DNA from: Planobispora longispora
Lineage (GTDB): Bacteria > Actinomycetota > Actinomycetes > Streptosporangiales > Streptosporangiaceae
Assembly (NCBI RefSeq): GCF_016863135.1
Contig: NZ_BOOH01000059.1
Location: 1 to 42,853, forward strand
DNA: 42,853 nt
Direction: 5' to 3'
Shown: positions 1-7,181 of the stretch, in pieces
Layout of the letters: every line of letters starts with the position of its first letter
Position numbering within the stretch: position 1 is the stretch's first letter
Notes under the pieces: generated by a model
What the model was told of the DNA's origin: nothing
The model's database searches: none
Seen by the model: the letters and a program-made list of their open reading frames with translations, nothing else
Made by a program: the position numbers and the translations under genes

Positions 1-8
1 TTTTTTTG

Positions 9-44
9 AAAAGGGGTCGCCCCGTTGGGGCGGCCCCTTTTTTT
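9..44. terminator. Strong intrinsic terminator at left edge
   Basis: An 11-bp GC-rich stem (13-23 pairs with 27-37, one G-T wobble, 3-base loop) is flanked by AAAA at 9-12 and seven T at 38-44. Rightward it is a textbook intrinsic terminator, probably for a gene ending left of the window. Leftward the flanking A run gives four U, so it may also end the AraC-type gene that finishes at 124. Confidence 0.85.
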
Positions 45-123
45 GTTTTCTCGGTGTGTTTCTTCGGAGTCTTTTCTGGAGGCTTTTCCGGGACGGGTTC
101 CCGGCGCCCGTCAGGCTCTGCTC

Positions 124-1119
124 CTACCGATCAGAGGGCTTCGCGCTGCGGAAGGAGCGCCGGTAGCTGTCAGGCGCGACTCCGACGATCCGTTTGAACT
201 GGCGCCGGAGCGTCGTGGCGGTGCCCATGCCGGTGGCGAGGGCGACCGCCTCGATGCTCTCGTCCGTGGTCTCCAGCAGCTCCTGGGCGTGGCGTACGCG
301 CTGGGTCAGGAGCCAGCGGAGCGGTGTCTGCCCGGTCACCGCCCGGAACTGCCTTCCGAGGTGGCGGGGGCTCATGTTCGCCTTCCGCGCCATGTCCGTC
401 ACCGTCAGCGGCTGGTCCAGCCGTTGCCGGACCCACGTGAGCAGGTCGGCGAGCAGGTGGTCGCCGGTGACCTGGATCGGCGTGGCCACGAACTGGGCCT
501 GGCCGCCGAGCCGGTGCGGCGGCGTGACGAGGCGGCGGGCGACCGCGTTGGCGACGGCGGCGCCGTGGTCGAGGTGGATCAGGTGTATGCAGAGGTCGAC
601 GGCGGCGGCCTTCCCCGCGGCGGTGAGCACGCTGCCGTTGTCCGTGTACAGCACGTCCGGGTCCACGACGGCCAGCGGATGGCGGGCGGACAGCTCCGCG
701 GTGTGAGCCCAGTGGGTGGTGGCTCGCCGCCCGTCCAGGAGGCCGGCGGCGCCGAGCGTGAACGCCCCGGTGCAGAGGGAGGCGATCCGGGCGCCCGACT
801 CGTGGGCCGCCCGTACGGCTCCGATCAGTTCCGGCGGCGGCGGGACGTCGATGTCCGCGCACGCGGGCACGATCACGGTGTCGGCGTTGACCAGGCGCTC
901 CAGCCCGTGCTCGGGCTCGACCGTGAACGGGCCGACCCGCGCCGGTCCGGGACCGCAGAGCAGCACGTCGTACCAGCCCGCCGTGGCTTCGCGCGGGGGC
1001 GTGCCGAAGATCTCGCAGGCCACCGCCAGTTCGAAGTGCAGCAGGTGGCCGGCGGTCGCCAGTGCGACGGTATGCATGTCCGAAAGTGTACGCATGATGT
1101 CGTTCCAGACTCTCACCAT
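124..1119 (-). CDS. GlxA-family AraC-type transcriptional regulator
   Basis: The protein of about 331 residues has a DJ-1/PfpI (class I amidotransferase-like) domain followed by a C-terminal AraC HTH domain, the GlxA architecture. The sensor half shows SLCTGAFTLGAAGLLDG, the nucleophile-elbow region typical of the family. The C-terminal 100 residues show two helix-turn-helix units (LTVTDMARKANMSPRHLGRQ, then SIEAVALATGMGTATTLRRQ). Such proteins are DNA-binding regulators with unknown or metabolite ligands, not proteases. It is divergent from the reductase at 1175 and probably controls it. Start is uncertain: in-frame ATGs also exist at 1095 and 1077, and the one at 1077 (MHTVALATAG) matches the family's usual N-terminus best. 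Confidence 0.88.
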   Translation of the reverse strand: MVRVWNDIMRTLSDMHTVALATAGHLLHFELAVACEIFGTPPREATAGWYDVLLCGPGPARVGPFTVEPEHGLERLVNADTVIVPACADIDVPPPPELIGAVRAAHESGARIASLCTGAFTLGAAGLLDGRRATTHWAHTAELSARHPLAVVDPDVLYTDNGSVLTAAGKAAAVDLCIHLIHLDHGAAVANAVARRLVTPPHRLGGQAQFVATPIQVTGDHLLADLLTWVRQRLDQPLTVTDMARKANMSPRHLGRQFRAVTGQTPLRWLLTQRVRHAQELLETTDESIEAVALATGMGTATTLRRQFKRIVGVAPDSYRRSFRSAKPSDR

Positions 1120-1129
1120 GAGGCTTCCC

Positions 1130-1172
1130 GATCGGAGAGAGTGAACTCGTCAGAACAGCGAGATCGGAGAGA
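1130..1172. promoter_or_regulatory. Direct-repeat candidate operator for the AraC-type regulator
   Basis: The 55-bp divergent gap holds an exact 11-bp direct repeat, GATCGGAGAGA, at 1130-1140 and 1162-1172, 32 bp apart (about three helical turns). AraC-family dimers commonly bind direct repeats on one face of the helix. The right copy also contains the GGAGAG ribosome-binding site of the gene at 1175, so part of the match may be SD conservation. Confidence 0.4.
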
Positions 1173-1174
1173 CC

Positions 1175-2206
1175 ATGGGTGCAGCGGAAACGGTGGCGGT
1201 CTACGGGGCGACCGGGCACACGGGGCGGTTCGTCGTCGCCGAACTGCTCCGCCGGGGCTTCGTCCCCGTCCTCGTCGGCCGTGACGCGGCTCGCCTGGAG
1301 ATGCTGGCCAAGGAGCCGGGAGGTGCGGCGGCGCGGCCGGCCACGGTGGACGACCCGGCCTCCCTGGATCGGGCCCTCGCCGGAGCGGCGGCCGTCGTCA
1401 ACTGCGCCGGGCCGTTCGCGGTGACGGGAGGCCCCGTGGTGGAGGCGGCCTTGCGTGCGGGGATTCCGTACGTCGACGTCGCGGCGGAGATCGAGGCGAA
1501 CGCCGCGATGTTCGCCGACTACGCCGAAGCGGCCCGGGAGGCGGGCGTCCCCGTGGTTCCGGCGATGGCCTTCTACGGTGGGCTGGGCGATCTGCTGGTG
1601 ACCGCCGCCATGGGGGAGTGGGCCGCCGCGGACGTCGTGCACGTCGCGTACGGGTTGAGCAGCTGGCATCCCACGGAGGGCACCCGGGCGGCCGGTGAGG
1701 TGTCCCACCGGCGCCGTTCGGGCCGCCGGGTGCGGTTCGCCGGCGGCGCGCTGGAGTACCACGACGACAAGGTGTCGGAGCAGGACTGGCTCTTCCCCGA
1801 ACCACTGGGCCGGCGAACGGTGATCGCGGAGTTCACCATGGCGGACGTCGTCACCGTCCCCAGTCACGTGGCCGTGCCCGAGGTCCGCACCTACATGACC
1901 GTCGAGGCCGCGAGGGACCTGTCGGGGAAGGACACGCCCGCGCCGGAGGCGGTCGACGCCCTGGGGCGTTCGGACCAGACATTCGTCGTCGACGTCGTGG
2001 TCTGCGCGGACGGCGTCGAGCGCCGTGCCACGGCCCGCGGCCGGGACATCTACGCGATCACCGCGCCACTGGCGGTGGAGGCCGTCCAGCGGATCCTGGC
2101 GGGGCGCACGCTGACGACGGGTGTGGCCTCGGCCGGCGCCGTGTTCGACGCGGCGGACTTCCTCCGGGCGCTGGCCCCGCACCTGTCGGTCGAGCTCCCG
2201 CGCTGA
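1175..2206 (+). CDS. Saccharopine dehydrogenase-like NAD(P)-binding reductase
   Basis: This 343-residue protein begins with a Rossmann nucleotide-binding motif (VAVYGATGHTGRFVVAELL) followed by NCAGPFAVTGGPVVEAAL and the YVDVAAE strand, the signature of the saccharopine dehydrogenase NADP-binding family. That family includes trans-acting enoyl reductases and short oxidoreductases of unknown substrate. At this length it lacks the larger C-terminal lyase-type domain of true saccharopine dehydrogenase, so lysine metabolism is not implied. The start is supported by GGAGAG six bases upstream of ATG. It is divergent from the GlxA-type regulator, its likely controller. Fold assignment is firm; substrate unknown. 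Confidence 0.85.
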   Translation: MGAAETVAVYGATGHTGRFVVAELLRRGFVPVLVGRDAARLEMLAKEPGGAAARPATVDDPASLDRALAGAAAVVNCAGPFAVTGGPVVEAALRAGIPYVDVAAEIEANAAMFADYAEAAREAGVPVVPAMAFYGGLGDLLVTAAMGEWAAADVVHVAYGLSSWHPTEGTRAAGEVSHRRRSGRRVRFAGGALEYHDDKVSEQDWLFPEPLGRRTVIAEFTMADVVTVPSHVAVPEVRTYMTVEAARDLSGKDTPAPEAVDALGRSDQTFVVDVVVCADGVERRATARGRDIYAITAPLAVEAVQRILAGRTLTTGVASAGAVFDAADFLRALAPHLSVELPR

Positions 2207-2223
2207 ACGGCCCCGGCCGGGGC

Positions 2224-3195
2224 TCACCGGAGCAGCCGCAGCAGGTCCCACTCGGTCTCGCAGACGCGGCGGCCGATCGCGGCGAGCTCGACCGACCGGG
2301 AGCCGCCGTTCAGGTGCCGCATGGCCTGCATGATGCAGATGACCCCCCATTTGAGCACGCCGAAGGTCTCCCACCAGCGCAGCGCGTCCGGGTCCACCCG
2401 GTGCCCGGAGGCCTTCTCGTAGGACTCGACGAGTTCTCCGTACCCCCCGAACCCGCCGACCGGCAGGGGCGAGCCGAACCGCCACGCCTTCACGCACAAC
2501 CACCCGAGGTCCTCCAGGGGGTCCCCCGCGTGGGCCAGCTCCCAGTCGAGCACCGCCTCGACGCCGCCGGGCCCGATGACGAGGTTCCCGTTGCGGAAGT
2601 CGCCGTGCACGACGGCGGTCCGGTGGCTCGCGGGCCGGGAGGCGGCCAGGCGGCGCAAGGCCAGTTCGAAGACCGGATGCGGCTGCCCGGTCAGGTCCAG
2701 CAGGTCGCGCCAGGCCGCCAGCGGATCATCCGGTACGGCCTGCGGCCCGCCCGGCCCCGGAGCCTGGGGCAGGCAGGAGAGCGGCATCCGGTGGATCGCG
2801 GCCAGGATCTCCCCGCACTGGGCCGCCAGCCGGGGGCGCGCGGCGGCGAACGCCTCGTCGCGGAGGATCTTCCTGGGAATCGTCTCCCCGGCCACCCTGG
2901 TCATCAGGATGTGCGCGTCCCCGGCCGCCAGGATCCGGGGCACCGGCACGCCGCCCGCGGCGGCGGCCCGCATCAGCGCGGCCTCTCCGGCCAGCCCGAT
3001 CCCGGCCCCCGGCGAGGAGCCGGGAGGGTCGAGGCGCAGGATCAGCTCGTGGGCGGCGCCGGAGGGATCCACCGCGTCGAGGGCCCACGTCTCCCGGGAC
3101 GCCCCGCCCGGCAGGCGGGCGCCCGCCGTGACCGTCGTCCCCGGGCCGAGCGCCCGGGCGAGGATCTCGTCTCTGTCCGTCTCGTCGCTGCCCAT
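2224..3195 (-). CDS. APH-family kinase, LvaA/ACAD10-11 kinase-like
   Basis: A 323-residue aminoglycoside-phosphotransferase-fold kinase. The catalytic loop VVHGDFRNGNLV and the metal-binding motif AVLDWELAHAGDPLEDLGWL are intact, with N-terminal nucleotide-binding strands before them. The DWELAxxGDPxxDLGW form is typical of kinases paired with acyl-CoA dehydrogenases (the kinase domain of ACAD10/11 and bacterial LvaA), which phosphorylate 4-hydroxyacyl-CoA, rather than of antibiotic kinases. It lies 64 bp downstream of the acyl-CoA dehydrogenase on the same strand, so they are probably co-transcribed. The DUF6285-like partner is divergent. Family and context support the role; the substrate chain length is unknown. 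Confidence 0.85.
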   Translation of the reverse strand: MGSDETDRDEILARALGPGTTVTAGARLPGGASRETWALDAVDPSGAAHELILRLDPPGSSPGAGIGLAGEAALMRAAAAGGVPVPRILAAGDAHILMTRVAGETIPRKILRDEAFAAARPRLAAQCGEILAAIHRMPLSCLPQAPGPGGPQAVPDDPLAAWRDLLDLTGQPHPVFELALRRLAASRPASHRTAVVHGDFRNGNLVIGPGGVEAVLDWELAHAGDPLEDLGWLCVKAWRFGSPLPVGGFGGYGELVESYEKASGHRVDPDALRWWETFGVLKWGVICIMQAMRHLNGGSRSVELAAIGRRVCETEWDLLRLLR

Positions 3196-3259
3196 GGGGC
3201 CTCTCTGCCGTGCGGCGTCCGCCCGCCGTCCCTCGTCACCGGTTCCCGTCGGGCCCGCC

Positions 3260-4450
3260 CTACCGGAGGCCGAACTCCCAGTTGCCGCCGGCGGCGTACC
3301 GGCCGAGGATCCGGCGGCCCACCGTGTCGATGTGCACCTCGTCCGGACCGTCGTAGATGCGCCCGGCGCGGGCGTGCCGGTACATCCGGTCCAGGGGGGT
3401 GTCGGGCGTCAGGCCCGCGGCGCCGTACACCTGGATGGCCCGGTCGATCACGTTGTGCAGCATCCGCGCGCCGACGACCTTGATGGCGCCGATCTCCACC
3501 CGCGCCTGCTCGCCCCGGTCGATCGCCTGGGCCGCGTGCAGGGTCAGCAGCCGGGCCGACTGGATCTCGGCGTAGGAGTCGAACACGTGCTGGCGCATCA
3601 GCTGCTTGTCCGCCAGCGGGCGGCCGAACGCGGTGCGCTCGTGCAGGCGCCGGCACATCAGGTCGAAGGCGCGCTGGGCCTGCCCGAGCCAGCGCATGCA
3701 GTGGAAGATCCGGCCCGGGCCCAGCCGCCGCTGGGCGATGACGAACCCCTGGCCGCGCGGGCCGAGCAGGTTGCCGGCGGGGACGCGGACGTCCTGGTAG
3801 AGGACCTCGCAGTGGCCGCCGTCGAGGCCGAGCACCGGCGTGTCCCGGACGATCGTGTAGCCGGGCGTGTCGGTCGGCACCAGGATCATGGAGAAGGCCA
3901 GGTGCGGCGGGGCGTCCGGCTCGGTGCGGCACATGACGGTCGTGTACGCGGCCCGGTTCGCGCCGGTGGTGAACCACTTGTGGCCGTTGATCACCCATTC
4001 GCCGCCGTCCAGCACCGCAGAGGTCTGCAGCTGGGTGGGGTCGCTGCTGGAGACGCCGGGTTCGGTCATCGCGAAGCTCGGCCAGATCTCCGCCCGGACC
4101 AGGGGCTCGAGGAACCGCTCGCGCTGCTCGGGCCCGGCGAACCGGTGGAGCATCAGCGAGTCCTGCAGCGTGAACGTGCCCAGCGCCAGCTGGCCGAACT
4201 CGCTGCGCCCCTGGACCTCGTTGACGTAGACGTAGTCGAGGAACGGCAGGCCCCCGCCGCCCAGCTCCGCGGGGTGGCCCAGAGCCCACAGACCCTCCTT
4301 CTTGGCCTCCTCCTGAAGCCCGCGCAGGGCCGCCTGGGCCTCGGCTCCGCCCCGGTGCAGGACATCTTCGGCGGGCTCGACCCGCTCGGTCATGAACGCG
4401 TGGACGGCGTCGCGGAGCGGACGCACGCTGTCGGGAACGGCGAAGGTCAT
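3260..4450 (-). CDS. Acyl-CoA dehydrogenase, LvaC/ACAD11-like
   Basis: A 396-residue acyl-CoA dehydrogenase-fold flavoprotein of normal length. Recognisable elements are the FAD/substrate segment FAMTEPGVSSSDPTQ, the WVINGHKWFTTGA strand, RTAFGRPLADKQ, and a C-terminal YDGPDEVHIDTVGRRIL. The DGPDEVH form is characteristic of the ACAD10/11-LvaC branch, whereas classical enzymes have YEGT-type sequences. In that branch the enzyme removes phosphate from 4-phosphoacyl-CoA and isomerises the product toward beta-oxidation. It is the first gene of a leftward pair with the kinase, divergent from the DUF6285-like gene. No strong SD precedes the ATG at 4450. Confidence 0.88.
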   Translation of the reverse strand: MTFAVPDSVRPLRDAVHAFMTERVEPAEDVLHRGGAEAQAALRGLQEEAKKEGLWALGHPAELGGGGLPFLDYVYVNEVQGRSEFGQLALGTFTLQDSLMLHRFAGPEQRERFLEPLVRAEIWPSFAMTEPGVSSSDPTQLQTSAVLDGGEWVINGHKWFTTGANRAAYTTVMCRTEPDAPPHLAFSMILVPTDTPGYTIVRDTPVLGLDGGHCEVLYQDVRVPAGNLLGPRGQGFVIAQRRLGPGRIFHCMRWLGQAQRAFDLMCRRLHERTAFGRPLADKQLMRQHVFDSYAEIQSARLLTLHAAQAIDRGEQARVEIGAIKVVGARMLHNVIDRAIQVYGAAGLTPDTPLDRMYRHARAGRIYDGPDEVHIDTVGRRILGRYAAGGNWEFGLR

Positions 4451-4502
4451 GCAAGGATCTCATCCGAGATTCGTTGCCGAGTCAACGGGTAAGGAGTCAC
4501 TT
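4451..4502. promoter_or_regulatory. Shared divergent promoter with two inverted repeats
   Basis: This 52-bp gap must hold promoters for both the kinase/dehydrogenase pair and the DUF6285-like gene. It contains ATCTC-N4-GAGAT at 4457-4470 and CGTTG-N6-CAACG at 4472-4487, adjacent candidate operators, followed by the SD AAGGAG near 4490 for the rightward gene. No regulator gene is adjacent. Confidence 0.4.
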
Positions 4503-4910
4503 ATGCCGCAGAGCGCGCCGCCGCCCACGCCACCCGGCCCGTCGCCGTCGTCCGCGCCTTCTGACCCATTGCCGGCCGGCCCGCATGACGTCCCGTCGGC
4601 GGCGCGGCTCGTCGCCGCGGTCCGCGACTTCCTGGAGAGCGATGTGCTTCCCGCCGTCGAGGGCAGGGTCCGCTTCCACACCCGGGTCGCCGTCAACGTG
4701 CTCGGCATGGTCGAGCGGGAGCTCGACCTCGGGCCGGAGCAGGCGGCCGCGCACGCGGCCCGCCTCGGCGGGCTCGGCTTCGCCTCCGACGCCGAGCTCG
4801 CCGCCGCCGTCCGCGGGGGCCTGGACCATCCCGCGCTCGTCGCCGCCCTGACCGAGGCCGTCCGGGACAAGCTCGCGGTGGCGAACCCGGCCTACCTCGA
4901 CCGCGAGTGA
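4503..4910 (+). CDS. DUF6285-like small protein, LvaB-like
   Basis: The 135-residue product has a Pro/Ser-rich, probably disordered N-terminus (about residues 1-30) followed by a helical domain with FLESDVLPAVEGRVRFHTRVAVNVLGMVERELDLG. The pattern FLxxxVxPAxxGRxxFHxRVAxNxLxxxxREL is the hallmark of DUF6285, found next to APH-type kinases and acyl-CoA dehydrogenases. In Pseudomonas putida the equivalent LvaB assists the LvaA kinase in 4-hydroxyvaleryl-CoA phosphorylation. The start at 4503 is fixed by AAGGAG eight bases upstream. The protein is divergent from its presumed partners rather than in one operon with them. The family assignment is from memory of the motif. Confidence 0.75.
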   Translation: MPQSAPPPTPPGPSPSSAPSDPLPAGPHDVPSAARLVAAVRDFLESDVLPAVEGRVRFHTRVAVNVLGMVERELDLGPEQAAAHAARLGGLGFASDAELAAAVRGGLDHPALVAALTEAVRDKLAVANPAYLDRE

Positions 4911-4980
4911 GCCGCGGCGGGCGGACGGCGGCGCCGGAAGTCTCCCGCCCGCCGGTGCGACCCCGCCTGCCGGTGCGACC

Positions 4981-5040
4981 CCGCGTCACGCGGTACGGCC
5001 CCGCGTCACGCGGTACGGCCCCGCGTCACGCGGTACGGCC
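4981..5040. repeat. Three exact 20-bp tandem repeats
   Basis: The unit ccgcgtcacgcggtacggcc occurs three times with no mismatch and no spacer. Each unit contains the palindrome CCGCGT-C-ACGCGG. It lies between the convergent DUF6285-like and symporter genes, immediately upstream of a hairpin whose left arm uses the end of the third unit. Confidence 0.95.
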
Positions 5041-5079
5041 CGCGTCCTCCGCCGCGGAGCGGGAGACGCGGGCCGTACC
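5032..5079. terminator. Bidirectional hairpin between convergent genes
   Basis: GGTACGGCCCGCGT at 5032-5045 is perfectly complementary to ACGCGGGCCGTACC at 5066-5079; the 20-base loop itself holds CTCCGC-C-GCGGAG, extending the fold. It sits between the ends of the genes at 4910 and 5098. There is no T run, as is common for actinobacterial terminators. Confidence 0.65.
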
Positions 5080-5097
5080 CGGTGCCGGTGCGGAGGG

Positions 5098-6720
5098 TCA
5101 GTGGGTCTTGGGTGATCCCGGGGTGAGATCGAGGTCCTTGATCCGGGGGTCGCCCTCGTCGGCGAGGTAGTGGTCGGGGTGGGTGGCGTCGTCGCCGTCG
5201 GCCATCTTCATCGCCCGGGCGATCACCGTGCCGAGCGCGGCGACGGCCAGGTTCACGGCCAGGGCCAGGATGCCCGCGTAGATGGTCATCTTGGTGTCCA
5301 GGCCCAGCTTCTCCAGCGGGAACGCCGATCCGGCGAAGTGCAGCTTGCCGGTGACCGGGTTGCCGATGTTGTAGAGCAGGACCATGCCCGCGGTCATGCC
5401 CGCGATCCAGCCGGCGATCAGGCCGCCGCGGTGGAACCAGCGGGTGTACAGGCCCAGCGCCACCGCCGGGAGCGTCTGCAGGATGATGACGCCGCCGATG
5501 AGCTGCAGGTCGATGGAGAAGCCGGTGTCCAGGAACAGGATGCAGGCCACCGCGCCGACCTTGACCAGCAGGGAAGTGATCTTGGAGACGCGGGCCTCGT
5601 CGGCGTCGTTCGCGTTCCGGTTGATGTACTCCTTGTAGATGTTGCGGGTGAACAGGTTCGCCGCGGCGATCGACATGATCGCGGCGGGGACCAGCGCGCC
5701 GATGCCGACCGCGGCGTAGGCCACGCCGGTGAACCAGTCGGGGAACATCTGGTCGAACAGCCGCGGCACGATCGTGTTGTTGTCCTTGCCGATCGGCGTG
5801 GTCCCGGCTGCGATGGCCATGTAGCCCAGCAGCGCGATCAGGCCGAGCAGCAGGCTGTAGGCCGGGAGCGCGGACATGTTCCGCTTGATCACGTCCCGGT
5901 TCCGGGAGGCCAGCACGCCGGTGATGCTGTGCGGGTAGAGGAACAGCGCCAGCGCCGAGCCGAAGGCCAGCGTGATGTACTGCAGCTGGTTGTTGGCGTT
6001 GAGCAGGATGCCGTCGCCCGGCGCGGGGGACGCGGCGAACTTCTCCTGGGCCTTGTCGAAGATGACGTCCCAGCCGCCCAGCTTCGCCGGGATGATGATG
6101 ATCGCGGCCAGGATCACGATGTAGATCAGCGTGTCCTTGACGAAGGCGATCAGCGCCGGGGCGCGCAGGCCCGACTGGTAGGTGTAGGCGGCCAGGATCG
6201 CGAACGCGATGATGATCGGCAGGTGGCCGGCCATGCCGGTGCCGGTCACGCCCATCGACTTCAGCACCGCCTCGATGCCGACCAGCTGCAGCGCGATGTA
6301 CGGCATGGTCGCCACGATGCCGGTGATCGCCACCAGCAGCGCCAGCGTGGGCGAGCCGAAGCGGGCGCGGACGAAGTCGGCCGGGGTGACGAAGCCGTGG
6401 ATGTGCGAGACCGACCAGAGCCGGATGAGCACCAGGAACACCATCGGGTAGATCACGATGGTGTACGGCACCGCGAAGAAGCCCATCGCGCCCGCGCTCC
6501 AGAGCAGGGCGGGCACGGCGACGAAGGTGTAGGCGGTGTAGAGGTCGCCGCCGACCAGGAACCAGGTGATCCACGAGCCGAAGTTGCGCCCGCCCAGGCC
6601 CCACTCGTCCAGGCTGGCCAGGTCGGTCGGGCGCCGCCAGCGCGCGGCGACGAATCCCATGCCGCTGACCAGCAGGAACAGGGCGGTGAAGATGATGATC
6701 TCGGTGAGGTGCTGTTCCAT
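5098..6720 (-). CDS. Sodium:solute symporter, MctP/monocarboxylate type
   Basis: A 540-residue SSSF-family transporter with about 13 hydrophobic segments. The N-terminus (a TM helix, then a cytoplasmic GVAARWRRPTDL-like stretch and EWGLGGRNFGSWITWFLVGGDLYTAYTF) has the GGR-F--W-----GAD-YTA pattern of monocarboxylate/pantothenate-type symporters, and ALVPAAIMSIAAANLFTRNIYKEYI marks the central family motif. These proteins import pyruvate, lactate, acetate, propionate or similar acids with Na+. It starts four bases after the stop of the DUF3311 gene, so the two form one operon. The C-terminal tail is acidic and cytoplasmic. Substrate is inferred from the subfamily only. Confidence 0.88.
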   Translation of the reverse strand: MEQHLTEIIIFTALFLLVSGMGFVAARWRRPTDLASLDEWGLGGRNFGSWITWFLVGGDLYTAYTFVAVPALLWSAGAMGFFAVPYTIVIYPMVFLVLIRLWSVSHIHGFVTPADFVRARFGSPTLALLVAITGIVATMPYIALQLVGIEAVLKSMGVTGTGMAGHLPIIIAFAILAAYTYQSGLRAPALIAFVKDTLIYIVILAAIIIIPAKLGGWDVIFDKAQEKFAASPAPGDGILLNANNQLQYITLAFGSALALFLYPHSITGVLASRNRDVIKRNMSALPAYSLLLGLIALLGYMAIAAGTTPIGKDNNTIVPRLFDQMFPDWFTGVAYAAVGIGALVPAAIMSIAAANLFTRNIYKEYINRNANDADEARVSKITSLLVKVGAVACILFLDTGFSIDLQLIGGVIILQTLPAVALGLYTRWFHRGGLIAGWIAGMTAGMVLLYNIGNPVTGKLHFAGSAFPLEKLGLDTKMTIYAGILALAVNLAVAALGTVIARAMKMADGDDATHPDHYLADEGDPRIKDLDLTPGSPKTH

Positions 6721-6724
6721 GGCG

Positions 6725-6937
6725 TCAGCGCCTCCGCTTGGTCATCTGGTAGACGATCGTGGTGCAGGTGACGCCGACCGCGATGAAGACCAGCTGGAGC
6801 CAGTAGAACATCGGGAAACCGAACAGCCGGGGCTCGTCGGAGTTGAACAGGAAGGGCAGCAGGGGCAGGACGATCGGAACGAGGAGCAGCCAGTTCCACG
6901 GGCTGCGGTCGCTCCGGTCCCCATTCGGTATGGTCAA
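6725..6937 (-). CDS. DUF3311 small membrane protein, symporter partner
   Basis: A 70-residue protein with two TM helices (WNWLLLVPIVLPLLPFLF and FYWLQLVFIAVGVTCTTIVY) and a basic end (TKRRR), matching DUF3311. These proteins are typically encoded just before an SSSF symporter and probably act as a small accessory subunit, as in other SSS-family operons. The start appears to be TTG at 6937, supported by GGGAG about eight bases upstream; no in-frame ATG fits. It is followed four bases later by the symporter. A 9-bp hairpin (6960-6982) lies just upstream. Confidence 0.8.
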   Translation of the reverse strand: MTIPNGDRSDRSPWNWLLLVPIVLPLLPFLFNSDEPRLFGFPMFYWLQLVFIAVGVTCTTIVYQMTKRRR

Positions 6938-6959
6938 CGCGGTCTCCCGGGTATGGAAG

Positions 6960-6982
6960 GGGCCGACCGGGCGGGTCGGCCC
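6960..6982 (-). promoter_or_regulatory. Hairpin in the 5' region of the symporter operon
   Basis: GGGCCGACC at 6960-6968 pairs perfectly with GGTCGGCCC at 6974-6982 across a 5-base loop, 22 bp upstream of the DUF3311 start. It could be an operator or an mRNA leader stem. The rest of 6983-7152 shows no gene; it holds only CCGGGA-CT-TCCCGG at 7091-7104 and the repeat at 7115. Confidence 0.4.
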
Positions 6983-7114
6983 GTGCGGATTGACCGGCAG
7001 AGTAATCAGGGGTCGATTGCGTTGTGGTCACCGATCGCCGAGCGGGCCGGTTGATGCGGCGAACGGTCGCCCGGCCGCCCGCCGGGGCTCCCGGGACTTC
7101 CCGGTCGGGCGGCG

Positions 7115-7181
7115 TCCGGGCGAAGGACGGGCTCGCCGGCGGCCGCTGCCCGCTACGGCCGGGGGATCCGGGCGAAGGACG
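7115..7181. repeat. 15-bp exact direct repeat at the 3' end of the HxlR gene
   Basis: TCCGGGCGAAGGACG is found at 7115-7129 and 7167-7181. The right copy encodes the C-terminal SFARIP residues of the HxlR-type protein and the left copy lies beyond its stop, which suggests a small local duplication. Confidence 0.7.

Noticed and set aside
170-2503. Very long reverse-strand ORF of 777 codons and many similar long ORFs opposite real genes
   Set aside because: High-GC DNA lacks stop codons in shadow frames. The translation is Arg/Gly/Pro/His-rich with no domain, and overlaps genes with clear family motifs.
2224-3195. Aminoglycoside resistance kinase
   Set aside because: Fold is shared, but motif form and neighbours (acyl-CoA dehydrogenase, DUF6285-like protein) point to acyl-CoA metabolism.
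4981-5040. Short regular repeats as a possible CRISPR array
   Set aside because: The 20-bp units are contiguous with no unique spacers and no cas genes are nearby.
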